A stretch of DNA of 64,000 nt, taken from contig CM053326.1 of NCBI GenBank assembly GCA_028583605.1, forward strand, positions 29,371,431-29,435,430, written 5' to 3'. A program made the translations under genes and the position numbers. The notes under the pieces are model-generated. The model did no database searches, was not told where the DNA came from, and saw only the letters and a program-made list of their open reading frames with translations. How positions within the stretch are numbered: the first letter of the stretch is position 1; every line of letters starts with the position of its first letter. Positions 11,941 through 22,860 of the stretch are shown here, in pieces. This DNA is from Dastarcus helophoroides. Lineage: Eukaryota > Arthropoda > Insecta > Coleoptera > Bothrideridae.

Positions 11941-14900
11941 TTTTCTTTGCAGTGAGATCACTTTGTGTGATCACGATGTTTTACTAAATACAAAATCAAC
12001 TTTGAAATCGTTTTACCCATCAGACATGAATCTCAGTGGTCATTTCTACAACTAAAACTTGTTTAAAAATCATGTGTGACATGTTGATTCGTTTTCTGTA
12101 ACTTGTAACTTGCGATCACGATGTTTTACCAAAAAAAAAGTTTAAAGTCGTCTAAGATACCTGGTATGCATCTTACAAAATTTTCGTGGTTATTTTCGGT
12201 TTTCACCAGTAAAAGTTAATCGGAAACCACATGTGACATGTTAATTCGCTACCTGAAACTTGCGATCACGAGGTTTTACAAAAAAAATTAACTTTAAAAT
12301 AGTGCTGTAGTCAATGTCGATTTCTATAAGTAAAAGTTAATAGACAATCGTGTGTGACATATTGATATGCTTTGCAACGCTTGTGATCACGATGTTTTAC
12401 CAATAAAATCAATTTCGAACTGTCTAACCTGACCTCTTATAGATTTTCAGTAGCCATTTTTGGTATTCACAAGAAATATTTGATCAAAAATCATGTGTGA
12501 CATATTAATTTGTTTTACGACATTTGCGATCACGATGTTTTACAAAAAAAAAACAACTTCAAAGCCGCATAATCTACCAAATATAAATCTCATGCATTTT
12601 CAGTAGTCACTTTCACTTTCTACGACTAAAATTTGATTGGAAACCATGTGTGGCATGTTGATTTGCTTCCAACGCTTGCGATCACGATGTTTTACCAAAA
12701 ACATTAATTTTGAAGTCGTTTAATGTATCCCAGACATGATTCTTACGAGTTTGTTGAAACAAATTTGTTGCAATCAGCATTTTCAGAGTATACTTATAAA
12801 ATTTGGTAGAAAATCGTGTGTGACATGTTAATTTACTTTCCCATGCTTGTGATCACGATGTTTTACCCATAAAATCAGCTTTGAAGTTTTCTAACTTATC
12901 AGATCACCTTACTAATTTCCAGTAGTCGTTTGTAGTTTTTACCAGTAAAAATTGATCGTTGATCGACATGTTGATTTGTTTTCCGACGTTCGCGATCACG
13001 ATACCAAAAACAAATGAACTTCAAAGCCATCTAACCGAACAGATATGATTCTCACGAATTTGCAGCAGCCATTTTTTGTTTTTACTAGTAAAATTCGATC
13101 AAAAACTATGTCTAACATATTGATTTATTTTTCGATATTTGCGATCACGATATTTTACCAAAAACATTAATTTTAAAATGGTCTGATGTATACTAGACAT
13201 GAATCTTACGAGTTTGTTGAAACGAATTTGTTGTAGTCAGCATTTTCAGTTTATACTTTTAAAATTTGATAGAAAATCGTGTGTGACATGTTGATTTACT
13301 TTTCCATGTTTGTGATCACGATGTTTTACCCATGAAATCAGCTTTAAAGTTTTCCGACTTATCAGATGATCTAATTTGCAGTAGTCGTTTGTAGTTTTTA
13401 CCAGTAAAAATTGATCGTTGATCGACATGTTGATTTGCTTTCCGACGTTTGCGATCACGATACCAAAAACAAATAAACTTCGAAGCCATCTAACCGAACA
13501 GACATGAATTTCACGAATTTGCAGCAACCCTTTTCGGTTTCTACTAGTAATATTCGATCTAAAACTATGTCTAACATGCTGATTTACTTTTCGATATTTG
13601 CGATCACGCTATTTTACCAAAAATTTGATAGAAAATTGTGGGTGACATGTTGATATCCTTTCCCATGCTTGTGATCACGATGTTTTACCCATAAAATCAG
13701 CTTTGAAGTTTTTTAACTTATCAGATCATCTTACTAATTTGAAGTAGTCGTTTTTGGTTTTTACCAATAAAAATTGCTCGATGATCGACTTGGCAATTTT
13801 ACAGCGGTTGTGATCACGATATCAAAAACAAATGAACTTTGAAGCCATCTAACCGAACAGATATGATTCTCACGAATTTATAGCAACCATTTTCGGTTTC
13901 TACTAGTAAAATTCGATCGAAAACCACATCTAACATATTGATTTACTTTTCGATATTTGCGATCACGATATTTTGCCAAACATTTGATAGATGCGATATG
14001 TTGATATACTTTACCATACTTGTGATCACGATGTTTTACCCATAAAATCAGCTTTGAAGTTTTCTAACTTATCAGATCATCTTACTAATTTGCAGTAGTC
14101 GTTGGTGGTTTTTACTAGTAAAACTTGATCGTTGATCAACATGTTAATTAGGGTTTCGACGTTTGCGATCACGATACCAAAAATAAATGAACTTCGAAGC
14201 TAACCCAACAGATATGAATTTTACGAATTTTCATCAGCCATTTTCGGTTTCTACTAGTAAAATTCGATCGGAAACTATGTCTAACATATTGATTTACTTT
14301 TCGATTTTTGCGATCACGATATTTTACCAAAAAATTAAGGTGTCCTAGATCTGAATCTTACGAGTTTGGTTCCGTTTCTATGAGTAAAAGTTGATAGAAA
14401 ATCATAACTGTCATGTTGATCTGCTTTCTGACACTTTTGGTCACGATGTTCTATCAATAAAATCAAATTCGAAGTTGTCTAATTTATCAGATATAAATTG
14501 TGCGAATTTGCAGTAGTCATTTTCGGTTTTTACAAGTAAAGTTGATCGAAAAATATATATGACATGTTAATCTGCTTTCCGAGGCTTGCGATCACGATGT
14601 TTTACCAAAAACAAATCAACTTCGAAGTCATTTAGCCGTGAGATATGAATCTCACGAATTTTCAGCAGTCATTTTTAGTTTCTACCAGTAAATTCCAACG
14701 ATAACCATGTGTGATATGTTGATTTGCTTTTCGATATTTGCGACCATGATATTTTACCAAAAAATTAACTGAAATTAAGGTACCAGAGATGAATTTTGCA
14801 AGTTTGGTGGCATTTTCGATTTCTATGAGTAAAAGTTGATAGGAAAGCGTAACTGTCATGTTTATGTGCTTTCCGACGCTTGATCACGATGTTCTACCAA

Positions 14901-15690
14901 AAAAAATCAACTTTAAAGTTGTCGAACTTATCAGATATGATTCGTGCAAATTTATAGTAGTCATTTTCGGTTTTAACGAGTAGAGTTGATTCAAAAACAT
15001 ATGTGACATGTTTAACTACTTTTCGACGCTTGCGATCACGATCACAAATCAACTTCGAAGTCGTCTAACCAAACAGATGTGATTCTCACAAATTTCAAGC
15101 GGTCATTTTCGGTTTCTACCCGTAAAATTCGATCGGAAACCATGTGTAACATATTGATTCGCTTTTCGATATATACGATCACGATATTTTACCAAAAAAT
15201 TAACTTAGAAGTCGCTTAGGGTGTCAGTTATGAATCAAGTTTGTTGTAATTTTCGGTTTCCTAGAGTAAAAGTTGATAGAAAATAGTATCGAACATGTTG
15301 ATGTGCCTTCCAACGCTTGTGATCACGATATGTTACCAATAAAATCAACTTTGAAATTGTCTAACCTATCAGTTGTGAATCTTAGGAATTCGCACTGGTA
15401 ATTTTTGGTTTTTACTAATAAAAGTTGATCAAAAATCATAAGTGGTCTGGTTTCTGACGTTTGCGATCACGATATTTTACCAAAAACATCAACTTCGAAT
15501 CTGAAGTATAACCATTTTTCGTTCCTACGAGTAAAGTTGATTTAACATCACATCCGATATGCTAATCTGCTTTCCCATATATGCGATGACTATTTTTCAC
15601 CAAAAAGGTCAATTTCGAAACCGTCTAACCTAACAAATGTGAGTTCTAAGTAACATAACAGCTGATCGGAAATCATCATGTAAAAATCAG
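11941..15690. repeat. Tandem satellite, unit about 150 bp, with conserved GCGATCACGATGTTTTAC box
   Basis: The box TGCGATCACGATGTTTTACC, or a close variant, recurs about every 140-170 bp (for example 11972, 12111, 12262, 12382, 12528, 12849, 13142, 13312, 14589, 15464), giving about 26 monomers. A few intervals are shortened (13600/13672, 13961/14023). Between boxes lie weaker landmarks: AATTTGCAGTAGTCATTTTCGG, a CTACTAGTAAA block, GTGTGACATGTTGATTTGC and CTTTCCGACGC. The box is much better preserved than the rest of the monomer. Alternating monomer types hint at a multi-monomer higher-order unit. Confidence 0.93.
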
Positions 15691-15698
15691 GTGAAATC

Positions 15699-16920
15699 CA
15701 GTGGCGGCTGATGACTTTTTGACAGGGGGTGGCCAGATGCAAAAATATTAGTAGTTAAGAGTTTAGGTGACTCCAGTGCCATAGCAAGGTATTAAATTTA
15801 AGAGAAACAAAAGTGATACAAAAGGTGTGATATTTAATAGTATTTTTACGAATTAAATTTAATTAACATCTTATAACCTCCAAAATATTTTTGGGTTATC
15901 ATTTCTAAATTATTTTCATCAAGTACAAAATAAAAACATTATCGACATTTCTGAGCTCCTTTAAAGTACTCTGTACGGTTGCACGTCGTTACGACCCTAG
16001 GTTACTATTTAAAATTGTTTGCTTTCATAGGAATACAATTATATTACTTTTTCATAAAAACTGCATTTGAAACTAAAATGCATTTTATTACAAAATTCTA
16101 ATTAAACTCTACAAAACCACACAAAAAAATATTTTTTTAAACAAAATCCGCTCTACGACCTTTTAAAGAAATAAAGTGTTCATTACTTTCTCATCAAAAT
16201 TGTTTAAATCCAAATTTACAAATTAATAGTTAGACCCTAGAATGGGTACTGCTATCTCTCTGTGAATAGTGGTACTATTGGCAGTTAGGCCTGTAAGCGG
16301 CACAATTAGCAATATCAATCAGATCAGACGGCACCTACGCATTTAGCATCATAAACCGTAAATACACACTCCAGACTCTGACTCGTATTCACCATTTGGC
16401 AATATCGCATAAGCGCGGAGCGGCGTACCCCGGGCTAGCTTTAACGTGGTGTTCTATAAATTATTTCTCCGTATCCCGTGGAGGCCGTTGATAGGCATTG
16501 CACGGCAGCCACGCTAGGTGCATAATTCTGGGCGCACCAACTTATCTAATTTCCTTACTATATTTAATATAATGGAATCAAACTTTTGCCTACTTTATTC
16601 CAAGTCACTCACAAGTATTATTAGTTAATTAATATATCATTATTTTGTGTTTAAAAATATGATAAACCCAAGTCGATCCAATCGATACTGTATCGATTTG
16701 AATCTCAATGTAGATGACGTCGATTCATCTTTTGCTAATCTTTTAGATTAGTACGCTTGAAAATGCCAGTTCTGCTGGCGAAATACGTATGGCTTAATTA
16801 TTTATTTAATTGCCGATGTGGTAAAGGAGTGAAACCTTCTTGGAATTAAATAGAAAAGAATAGATCGCTCATTTCACGAGGAGCGCGCTTTCTTGCGCTC
16901 TTTAAGACCAGCCGCCACTG
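15699..16920. mobile_element. Non-autonomous hAT-type DNA transposon, 1222 bp
   Basis: The ends are CAGTGGCGGCTGAT and its inverted counterpart AGCCGCCACTG, so the terminal inverted repeats are about 12-14 bp. The exact 8-bp direct repeat GTGAAATC lies immediately outside both ends (15691-15698 and 16921-16928). hAT transposases make 8-bp target duplications, and hAT termini commonly start with CAG/TAG followed by G-rich bases. I see no transposase coding sequence, so the copy depends on a transposase elsewhere. It sits at the edge of the 150-bp satellite array. The boundaries are certain to the base. Confidence 0.93.
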
Positions 16921-16928
16921 GTGAAATC

Positions 16929-17169
16929 CAAGGCAATGCATTTTGGTGGCCGACGCTGATTGCGATTAAGCTAGCGTACCTCCAACTTCTTTGTTGGAGC
17001 GGTTTCTTTCTTGGTTGTTACCTTCAAGTGATTCTTAATGTCGAGTGCTGCCATGATGGGTTCTTCGATTGTGTTGAAGGTGAACTGATAAGACGCTTCG
17101 TCTGAAACTGAATAGGATGTCTTCGTGGTAATCTTTGGAATTCAGTCAAATCTGATCATTCTTAATACT
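16929..17169. other. Short spacer between transposon and 220-bp satellite
   Basis: The first part resembles a decayed 150-bp satellite monomer (CCGACGCTGATTGCGATTA). A small hairpin, CTCCAACTT-CTT-GTTGGAG-like, lies near 16980-17000. Nothing else seen. Confidence 0.35.
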
Positions 17170-18050
17170 CACCGATGCCGTTGGTGCTCAACATTTCAGT
17201 GAAAAAGGAAAGTTGATTAAAAATATTTTCTATTTTCACTATAATTTTGCCTTCATATGGAACATTTTTCTAAACTGTAGGTAAACGAGTAGTTATGCTG
17301 GAGACTCTAAGAAGCTAATCAGATGTTTCACTTGCTATACCATCATAATGTATTCGAACACACTCGGTCCATCTTAATAATCATTTGGTGATCAAAATTT
17401 CAATGAAAAATGAAAGTTCTTCAGTAACGCTTTCCTTTTTCACTAAAATGTCGTGTTCAGGTGGTACATTTTTCTAGGCTGTACCTTATCGAATGGTTAT
17501 GCTAAAAACTCTAGAAACTAATAGGATGCTTCATTTGAAACTAAACAGCATACCGCCATCAAAATGTTGCGTATTCGAACACACTCGGTCCATCTTAGAA
17601 ATCGTTTGGTGATCAAAATTTCTATGGAAATGAAAGTACATCATTAACATTTTCTTTTTCCACTAAGTTATTGTCTTCATGTGGTACATTTTTCTAGGCT
17701 GTACCTTATCAAATGGTTATGATAAAGACTCTAAAAACTAATACGATGCTTCATTTGAAACTAAACAGCATACCGCCATTATAATGTTACGTATTCGAAC
17801 ACACTCGGTCCATCTTAGTAATCACTTGGTGATCAAAATTTCAATGAAAAATGAAAGTTCATCAGTAATACCTTCTTTTTCCACTAAAATATTGTCTTCA
17901 TGTGGTACATTTTTCTAAGCTGTACCTTATCGAATCGTTATGCTTGAGACCCCAGAAACTAATCAGAAGCTTGATTTGAACCTAAACAGCATACCGCCAT
18001 CATAATGTTACGTATCCGGACACAATCCATCTATATTTAATAATCATTGC
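17170..18050. repeat. Tandem satellite, unit about 220 bp (four copies)
   Basis: TTGGTGATCAAAATTTCAATG, or a variant, occurs near 17180, 17385, 17606 and 17826, spacings 205-221 bp. Each unit also has TGGTACATTTTTCTAGGCTG, ATCGAATGGTTATGCT, a CTAAACAGCATACCGCCAT block and CGAACACACTCGGTCCATCTT. Copies 2-4 are close to each other; the first is more diverged. Confidence 0.9.
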
Positions 18051-18235
18051 CTCGTCATTCCTCTCTGATGTGCCCTCGCTATGTTGCCTGGTATTTCGTG
18101 CTATTGAGTAGGTGTTGGGCGCCTTTCTTCTTGGGTTTCGTCATTTATACCGCTTCTGGTAGTTGACTTTTCAGGGAACGAAATTCACATTCTTATCAAA
18201 AAATCTTAGCCCCACGTTGGTTCTGCCAATGAGCA

Positions 18236-18900
18236 TCTTGATTAGCTTAGCGACGCTGACGATTACGACATTTTACCAAAAAGCCAGTGAATCTACCAGA
18301 TATCAATCTTAGGAATTTGCAGCAGTTATTTTTAGTTTCTATAAGTAACCTTGTTGGAAAACTTGTGGATGTTGAGTGGCTTACGATTGCGATATTTTAT
18401 CCAAAATATTTACTTTAAAGCAGTCTAATCTACCAAATATGATTTTTTTTAAGTTTAATCCACTCGCAAAGGGTAACCCCATTATGCTTTCAAAGCCCTG
18501 CGAGTAGGATGCGGAAACAAAGATAGATGGTGATGAACCGCCTTCTGAAACAATTTGCCTAACTAGTCAGTTTTAGTTCCTGCAAGTAAAAGTTGATGAG
18601 AAATCATGTGTGACTTGTTAATTTACTTTCTAATTCTTGCGATCACAACATTTTTTGGTTTTTATGAAGATAAATTGACCAAAAATAATATGCGATACAT
18701 GTTTTCCAGTTGATTTGATCACGTTGTCTTCTTCAGAAATAAATAAATAATAACTACAGCAGAATTTTATGAATTTGCAGTGGTTTTCCTTTTCTACGAC
18801 TAAAATTCTTACGGAAACAATACGTGACACATTAATATCCATTCTAAAAATTGCGATCACAAACTTTTATCAAAAAATCAACTTTTTCATTTGAATTTGT
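18236..18900. repeat. Decayed monomers of the 150-bp satellite
   Basis: Weak boxes are visible near 18245 (GACGATTACGACATTTTACC), 18637 (CTTGCGATCACAACATTTTT), 18716 and 18850, with the neighbouring GTGTGACTTGTTAATTTAC motif. This is the old right edge of the 11941-15690 array, separated by the hAT copy, the 220-bp array and a LINE end fragment. Confidence 0.7.
18451..18553 (-). mobile_element. Jockey-like LINE, 3'-end fragment only
   Basis: The stretch from AAGTTTAATCCACTCGCAAA to GATGAACCGCCTTCT is nearly identical to the 3' end of the minus-strand LINE at 58087-58195. Its first 25 bases match, on the opposite strand, the 3' end of the plus-strand copy at about 45150-45175. It is therefore a severely 5'-truncated insertion in the 150-bp satellite. 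Confidence 0.8.
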
Positions 18901-20040
18901 GATACAATTATTTCTCCTAACTTGATTGATTCCAGCTCTGATATTAAAACGTCTTAAAAGATATCCATTCAAGCGTTGTGAACCTCCAACTGTGGATCAA
19001 TAAAACAGTGGATCCTCGTGGTAGTTTTTTTCTCGTTAAATAATTTATTAAAAAAATAACTGAAGTCGCCTAACGCAGAAACAGGATATTTTTATTAAGA
19101 TAAACTCCAGATGAATTACCTGGGACGGTGATTTTTTTGAGCAAAAAATTTATCGCGTTAATTGTAAGGGCAAAACCGACGTCGTCTGAAACTGTGTCGA
19201 AATTCGAGCAATAAACAAAGACAAACCGCGGCGTCGAAACGTAGGAAAGCGCATTTGTTCGGTCTCGAATGGAAGGTATCTAATAAACTTGATCCAAAGT
19301 GAGGGATATTTACGTCCTTTGTGTCACCGGAATCGACTCCCGAGGCGTAGGATTTACTGTTTTAACTGCCGCTTCTTACTTTCATTACCGATCCCGTCTC
19401 ATTGATAAACTTAATGAAATTAAATTCCCGTCTTACCCATTCCGCCACCCTAACAAATCTCTTCTCATTACTTACACTGCATAGAACAATAAATACTGCC
19501 AAACAGTGGGTAAGGTCAATTTTTTAGGTTAATTATGGTCGATGAAGACCATTTGGTAGCAAGCTCTATTTTCAGCGTTATACTCGTAGTGCTAAGACTT
19601 CATTTTACTTCCTGTACATGTATTGGGTACCCACTACCCACCGAGAGTATTCAGGTGTATAATGTAACAATTGTTGAATGCTAAAATTATTAGAGCCCAT
19701 TTAATGGTAATTAATAGTAACTAAAGGTGCCCAATCGAACTGTTATCCCATCGGAAGTGTTGCATTAAACTCTTCTGATGAGTATTCATCGCGTCGATAC
19801 TCACTGAACGCATTTAAACGTTGTGTCTTCTGAAATCGATATCAGGCATACCTTACAATGGTGAGTAATTGCGAATTATCGCATCCATTGAATGCTCGCC
19901 TCTTAAGTGTTACATTACATGCGAATACTCCCAATGAGTATCCACACTAACGAAGCCTTGAGATCTTAAGAGATAGGTAAAACGTCCAATAACCTTTAGA
20001 AAATCTGCAGATCCGTATTTTTAACACATAATGTATGTTC
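18901..20040. other. Single-copy DNA, no gene recognised
   Basis: A CpG-containing stretch lies around 19140-19300. The motif GAGTATT / AATACTC recurs in both orientations between about 19640 and 19950. A 61-codon frame at 19299-19484 on + is not recognisable. No confident feature. Confidence 0.35.
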
Positions 20041-20048
20041 TAATGAGG

Positions 20049-21224
20049 CAGTGGCGGCTGGTGCTAAGGTTTGCAGGTTTGCGCAACCTCCAAAAAATCG
20101 CTGGGATAAAAAAGAAAGTAAATTGTTCTTTATGTTGTTTATTTTATTTATTGATAACAGATTTATCGCTACCAACCATACTGCTGAATATTGCGGATTC
20201 CGCCGATTCGTAAGCGTTTGATGACAAATTGGGTCCACGGTTTGCAAAGTTTGCAGGCCAGACTGCAAACTTTGCTTTACACATACGCACCTGCGCCCTA
20301 ACTCATATTTTGTTCGCTTAAAATACTTGCCCATAAGCAAGCATTAGGTTGCACTTGTGGGTGCAAACCAAATATCGATTCACTATTATAATCTATCATC
20401 GGGCAATGTTCCGAGTCTTGAAACACAAATAAAAATGAATTCAGTGCTAAGTTTAATTGCACAGCCATTCTGTAACCGATCTGTGTCGAAAAAACTGGAA
20501 ATTAAGCGACGTGGATGACCTATTCCAGTCTTAAATATTGTGCAGACGGTGTTTTGTAAAAAGCGAAGTTTTAACAGAAGTAGTTCGCGAAGTTAAAGAA
20601 GTACCTATGCGACATTGTTATCTGCTTATTTTTTTCTGAAAAGTTTAACCAACATAGAATCACTTTTCCTGAAAAGAATTTTAAAGAAACCGTCAAGGTT
20701 CATCCATTTTTTAATTTACAAAAATTAAGAACTAAACTAACCCTAATTTACGAAACAGAAAAGTTTAAATCGGCTTTTGGTTTACTTGTACTCTATAACA
20801 TTATTTCACAAAATAGTGAGCTTAGTGAAACTTTAAATCTTTTAAAAATCCCGATAACTATCCCAATGACTTTCGCTGAAGCAGAATGGTGCTTGTCCAG
20901 TCTGGAAAGAATAAAAACTCTTTAAAAAATACATTATGCCAGGAAAGATTGTCCGCATTAACGATGTCTTCAAAGAAAAGAACTTAATCCCAGGAATATT
21001 CGACTTCAGTAAAAAGTTATTGATAAATTTGCAGCTGCCAAAGTTCCAAATATGGCAAAAGATGCCAAAGATGGACTTCCTCTTCTTTTTCTTTCTGTTT
21101 TTTGCGAAAATGAAAATAAAATATTTCTTAATTCCTCCAGCTTAATTTAAAATTTCCAGTTTCGGCACATTTTTCCAAATGTCTCTTTGCAACCCCCAAA
21201 TTTTATTAGCACCAGCCGCCACTG
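20049..21224 (+). mobile_element. hAT-type DNA transposon, 1176 bp, internally deleted
   Basis: The two ends match as inverted repeats over about 19 bp (CAGTGGCGGCTGGTGCTAA at the left; the right end is its inverse). The same start is found on the elements at 15699 and 25226. The left flank is TAATGAGG and the right flank TAAATGAGG, which is an 8-bp target duplication with one inserted base. The interior keeps the 3' part of a transposase gene (20584-21150). Compared with an intact hAT element of several kb, the 5' coding part is missing. It lies about 390 bp upstream of the first ey exon. Confidence 0.9.
20584..21144 (+). pseudogene. hAT transposase C-terminal remnant (frameshifted)
   Basis: A frame open from 20584 to 20925 encodes about 113 residues. 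It ends in the hAT C-terminal dimerisation signature: Ile-Pro-Ile-Thr, then Met-Thr-Phe-Ala-Glu-Ala-Glu-Trp-Cys, Ser-Ser-Leu and Glu-Arg-Ile-Lys-Thr. In the family this is Pro-Val-Thr-x-Ala-x-Ala-Glu-Arg-x-Phe-Ser followed by Leu-Lys-x-Ile-Lys. Right at the stop (20923), a one-base frame change restores Leu-Lys-Asn-Thr-Leu-Cys-Gln-Glu-Arg-Leu-Ser, matching the family's Leu-Arg-x-Thr-Met-x-Gln-Glu-Arg-Leu. Further on, Ile-Asp-Lys-Phe-Ala-Ala-Ala-Lys matches the usual hAT tail. The catalytic DDE residues are absent. There is no N-terminus and the copy is dead. Confidence 0.85.
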
Positions 21225-21616
21225 TAAATGAGGGATCTTGATTTGTAGAAAAATGTATCGGAAACGCACGCAAAATTGGCATTTACAAAAAAAGCGCAGT
21301 TTTAGAAAAGTAAAAAGATTTGTTGAGCAGCTCTCGAAAGTTATCAGAGCTTACATGATCCAACAATCTTGCAAAACTCACTAATCTTGGTCTTCGATAG
21401 TTGGACCAATTTGAGTTATTGTTTGAACTGAGTATAGTCAAGATCCTTTGTTTTCGCAATAAGGTATGTCGAAACACCAAAACTAGTAGAACCTCTGAGG
21501 GAATTGATTTGATCGTTTGTTGTTTTAAGTAAGATTTATATTTTTTTACTGATGTCATTCGTTTGTTTCAGATATGCAGTGGGGTGTCTAAAAGGACAGA
21601 GCCATCATTCTTCCAG
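21225..21616. other. Upstream flank of the first visible ey exon
   Basis: Mostly AT-rich, with no repeat recognised. It ends in two candidate splice acceptors for the exon that follows: a pyrimidine-rich stretch ending TTTGTTTCAG at 21571, and a second ending ATTCTTCCAG at 21616. A 91-codon frame on the minus strand (21283-21558) resembles nothing I know. Confidence 0.4.
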
Positions 21617-21688
21617 CACAGCAGTTGGGGGCGGCTGTGGCATCATGGCCCTCCGCCCTCACCTCCGTGGACGACATGGCTCACAAAG
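21617..21688 (+). CDS. ey: eyeless/Pax6 gene, N-terminal exon ending in Met-Ala-His-Lys-Gly
   Basis: The frame that leaves this exon in phase with the paired-domain exon at 46677 reads Ala-Ser-Trp-Pro-Ser-Ala-Leu-Thr-Ser-Val-Asp-Asp-Met-Ala-His-Lys, then Gly split as G|GT across the intron. Insect ey proteins carry Leu-Glu-Asp-Met-Ala-His-Lys-Gly-His-Ser-Gly at this junction, which separates ey from twin of eyeless. The donor AAAG|GTAAAG is good. The left boundary is uncertain: an acceptor at 21616 keeps the whole exon coding. One at 21571 would include an in-frame TAA (21589-21591), making this a 5' untranslated exon with translation starting at the ATG at 21676. Base composition is much more GC-rich than the flanks. 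An overlapping frame starting at 21563 is a shadow. Confidence 0.82.
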
Positions 21689-21769
21689 GTAAAGGTAATG
21701 CACAACCATATGGTAAATATTATACTGATTGTGTGGGTCTTTTTTTAAATTTATAAACGCAATTCGATG

Positions 21770-22590
21770 GAACAATTCAGCGCAAAATATTTCTTTAAGA
21801 AATTATAATTTTTTGAAAATTCCATTCTCGACGAAATAAATAAAAAATTGGGGAAACAGTAATTGGTAGAAACTGGAAAAATCTTCATTTCTGTAGGAGG
21901 TACTCTGAGTGTATGTGTTTTCGAAGGAAAACCGAAATTTGAATAAAAATTAGAATAAAAAAAAATGGCATTTCAAAGATTCTAAATTTCCAAGACAGGC
22001 GAATTTTATTGAAATTTAAAAAGAGGGAATTTTAAGAAAAAATCGAAATATTCCTGCTAGATATTTATTTTATTTGGACTACTCGAGTCAGAGGGAGACA
22101 GGCATCAATGTGGCGCCAGAAAATGTCCAATGTTGAGATAAACTTCGAAATTTTGACAAACAAATTGAAACCTCCAATTAAAGAATTCAAATTTCAATTT
22201 TCTCGTAATTTTTATCCTTTTACAAAAATTGAAAATTTCCTAAATCTAGCTTTGAAAACTTCCAGATAACTATTTTTTTAAGGTTTTTACTTTTTTATTA
22301 GAAGATTAACCAATTTGGAAAAAAGAACAAATTTTAATAAACAAGCCTAAGTGATTTAAAAAAGACGATATATTTAGAAAAGTCGAAATTTTCAGAAAAG
22401 TCGAATTTCGAGAAACGGCGAAATTTTGGAAAAATACATCGAACTTTTAAATAAAAATTCCAAATTTTGTGGTTTGATATGAGAAGTCAAATTTTATGAG
22501 TAAATTCGAAATTTCAAAAGAAAATGGAAAACTTTGTAAAAAAAGACGAAATTTGAGAAAAATGTCTAAATTTAGAAAAAACGTGTGATT
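21770..22590. repeat. AAATTTCGAC-type AT-rich satellite tract, mainly A-rich orientation
   Basis: Degenerate AGAAAAATCGAAATTTT-like repeats. An unrelated insert-like block at about 22067-22190 (around GTCAGAGGGAGACA) is shared with 51595-51715. Small frames here are low-complexity. Confidence 0.7.
22067..22190 (+). repeat. Dispersed repeat around GTCAGAGGGAGACA (copy 1)
   Basis: This stretch, TATTTATTTT through GAGTCAGAGGGAGACA to AACAAATTGAAA, aligns with 51598-51710 with scattered differences. Both copies sit inside AAATTTCGAC tracts, so this block may be part of that satellite family's longer repeat unit and not an independent element. Confidence 0.65.
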
Positions 22591-22800
22591 AGAATAAGTA
22601 GGGTTAACAGGGTGAGAGTGTGTGTCACGTAATTGGTCCTGGGTGCGATCCTCGATCGCGTTCATCAAGGTTTTCAACTCTACTACAGTTGTCAGAAGTA
22701 AGATAATGGATCCATCTGACAACATAACGCTTATGTTCATGTGTTGTGTGTAGTGGTTGAGTTGTAGGAAGTACTGAGGAAACGTAATGCAAATAAGTGG

Positions 22801-22850
22801 TCGCTCAAAGGTTATCCTGCCACCTGATAGGCCCCGGGTTCGATCCCCGG
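22801..22850 (+). repeat. tRNA-like promoter boxes (tRNA-derived repeat or tRNA pseudogene)
   Basis: TCGCTCAAAGGTTA (22801-22814) resembles an A box. GGTTCGATCCC (22837-22847) is a perfect B box inside a classic T-arm: CCGGG, a 7-base loop, CCCGG. The A-to-B distance is about 36 bases, shorter than in a normal tRNA. The flanking bases do not form an acceptor stem, and the base before the anticodon position is not U. It is therefore a tRNA-derived SINE head or dead tRNA, not a working gene. A weaker second A/B pair may lie at 22600-22660. Confidence 0.5.
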
Positions 22851-22860
22851 TAGAGAAATT

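Noticed and set aside
11941..15690. Regularly spaced repeats considered as a CRISPR array
   Set aside because: The intervening sequences are themselves related repeats and the context is a eukaryotic gene. It is a satellite.
19765..19810. CTGATGAG followed by paired GAGTAT/ATACTC, considered as a hammerhead ribozyme
   Set aside because: The required GAAA strand after stem II is missing. Only a chance CTGATGA with a short inverted repeat.
21563..21748. 61-codon frame on + over the first ey exon
   Set aside because: It is in another frame than the one that joins the paired-domain exon and runs across the GT donor at 21689. It is a shadow of the real exon.
22801..22850. Functional tRNA gene
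   Set aside because: The T-arm is perfect but there is no acceptor stem, the A-to-B spacing is too short, and the anticodon loop lacks the conserved U.
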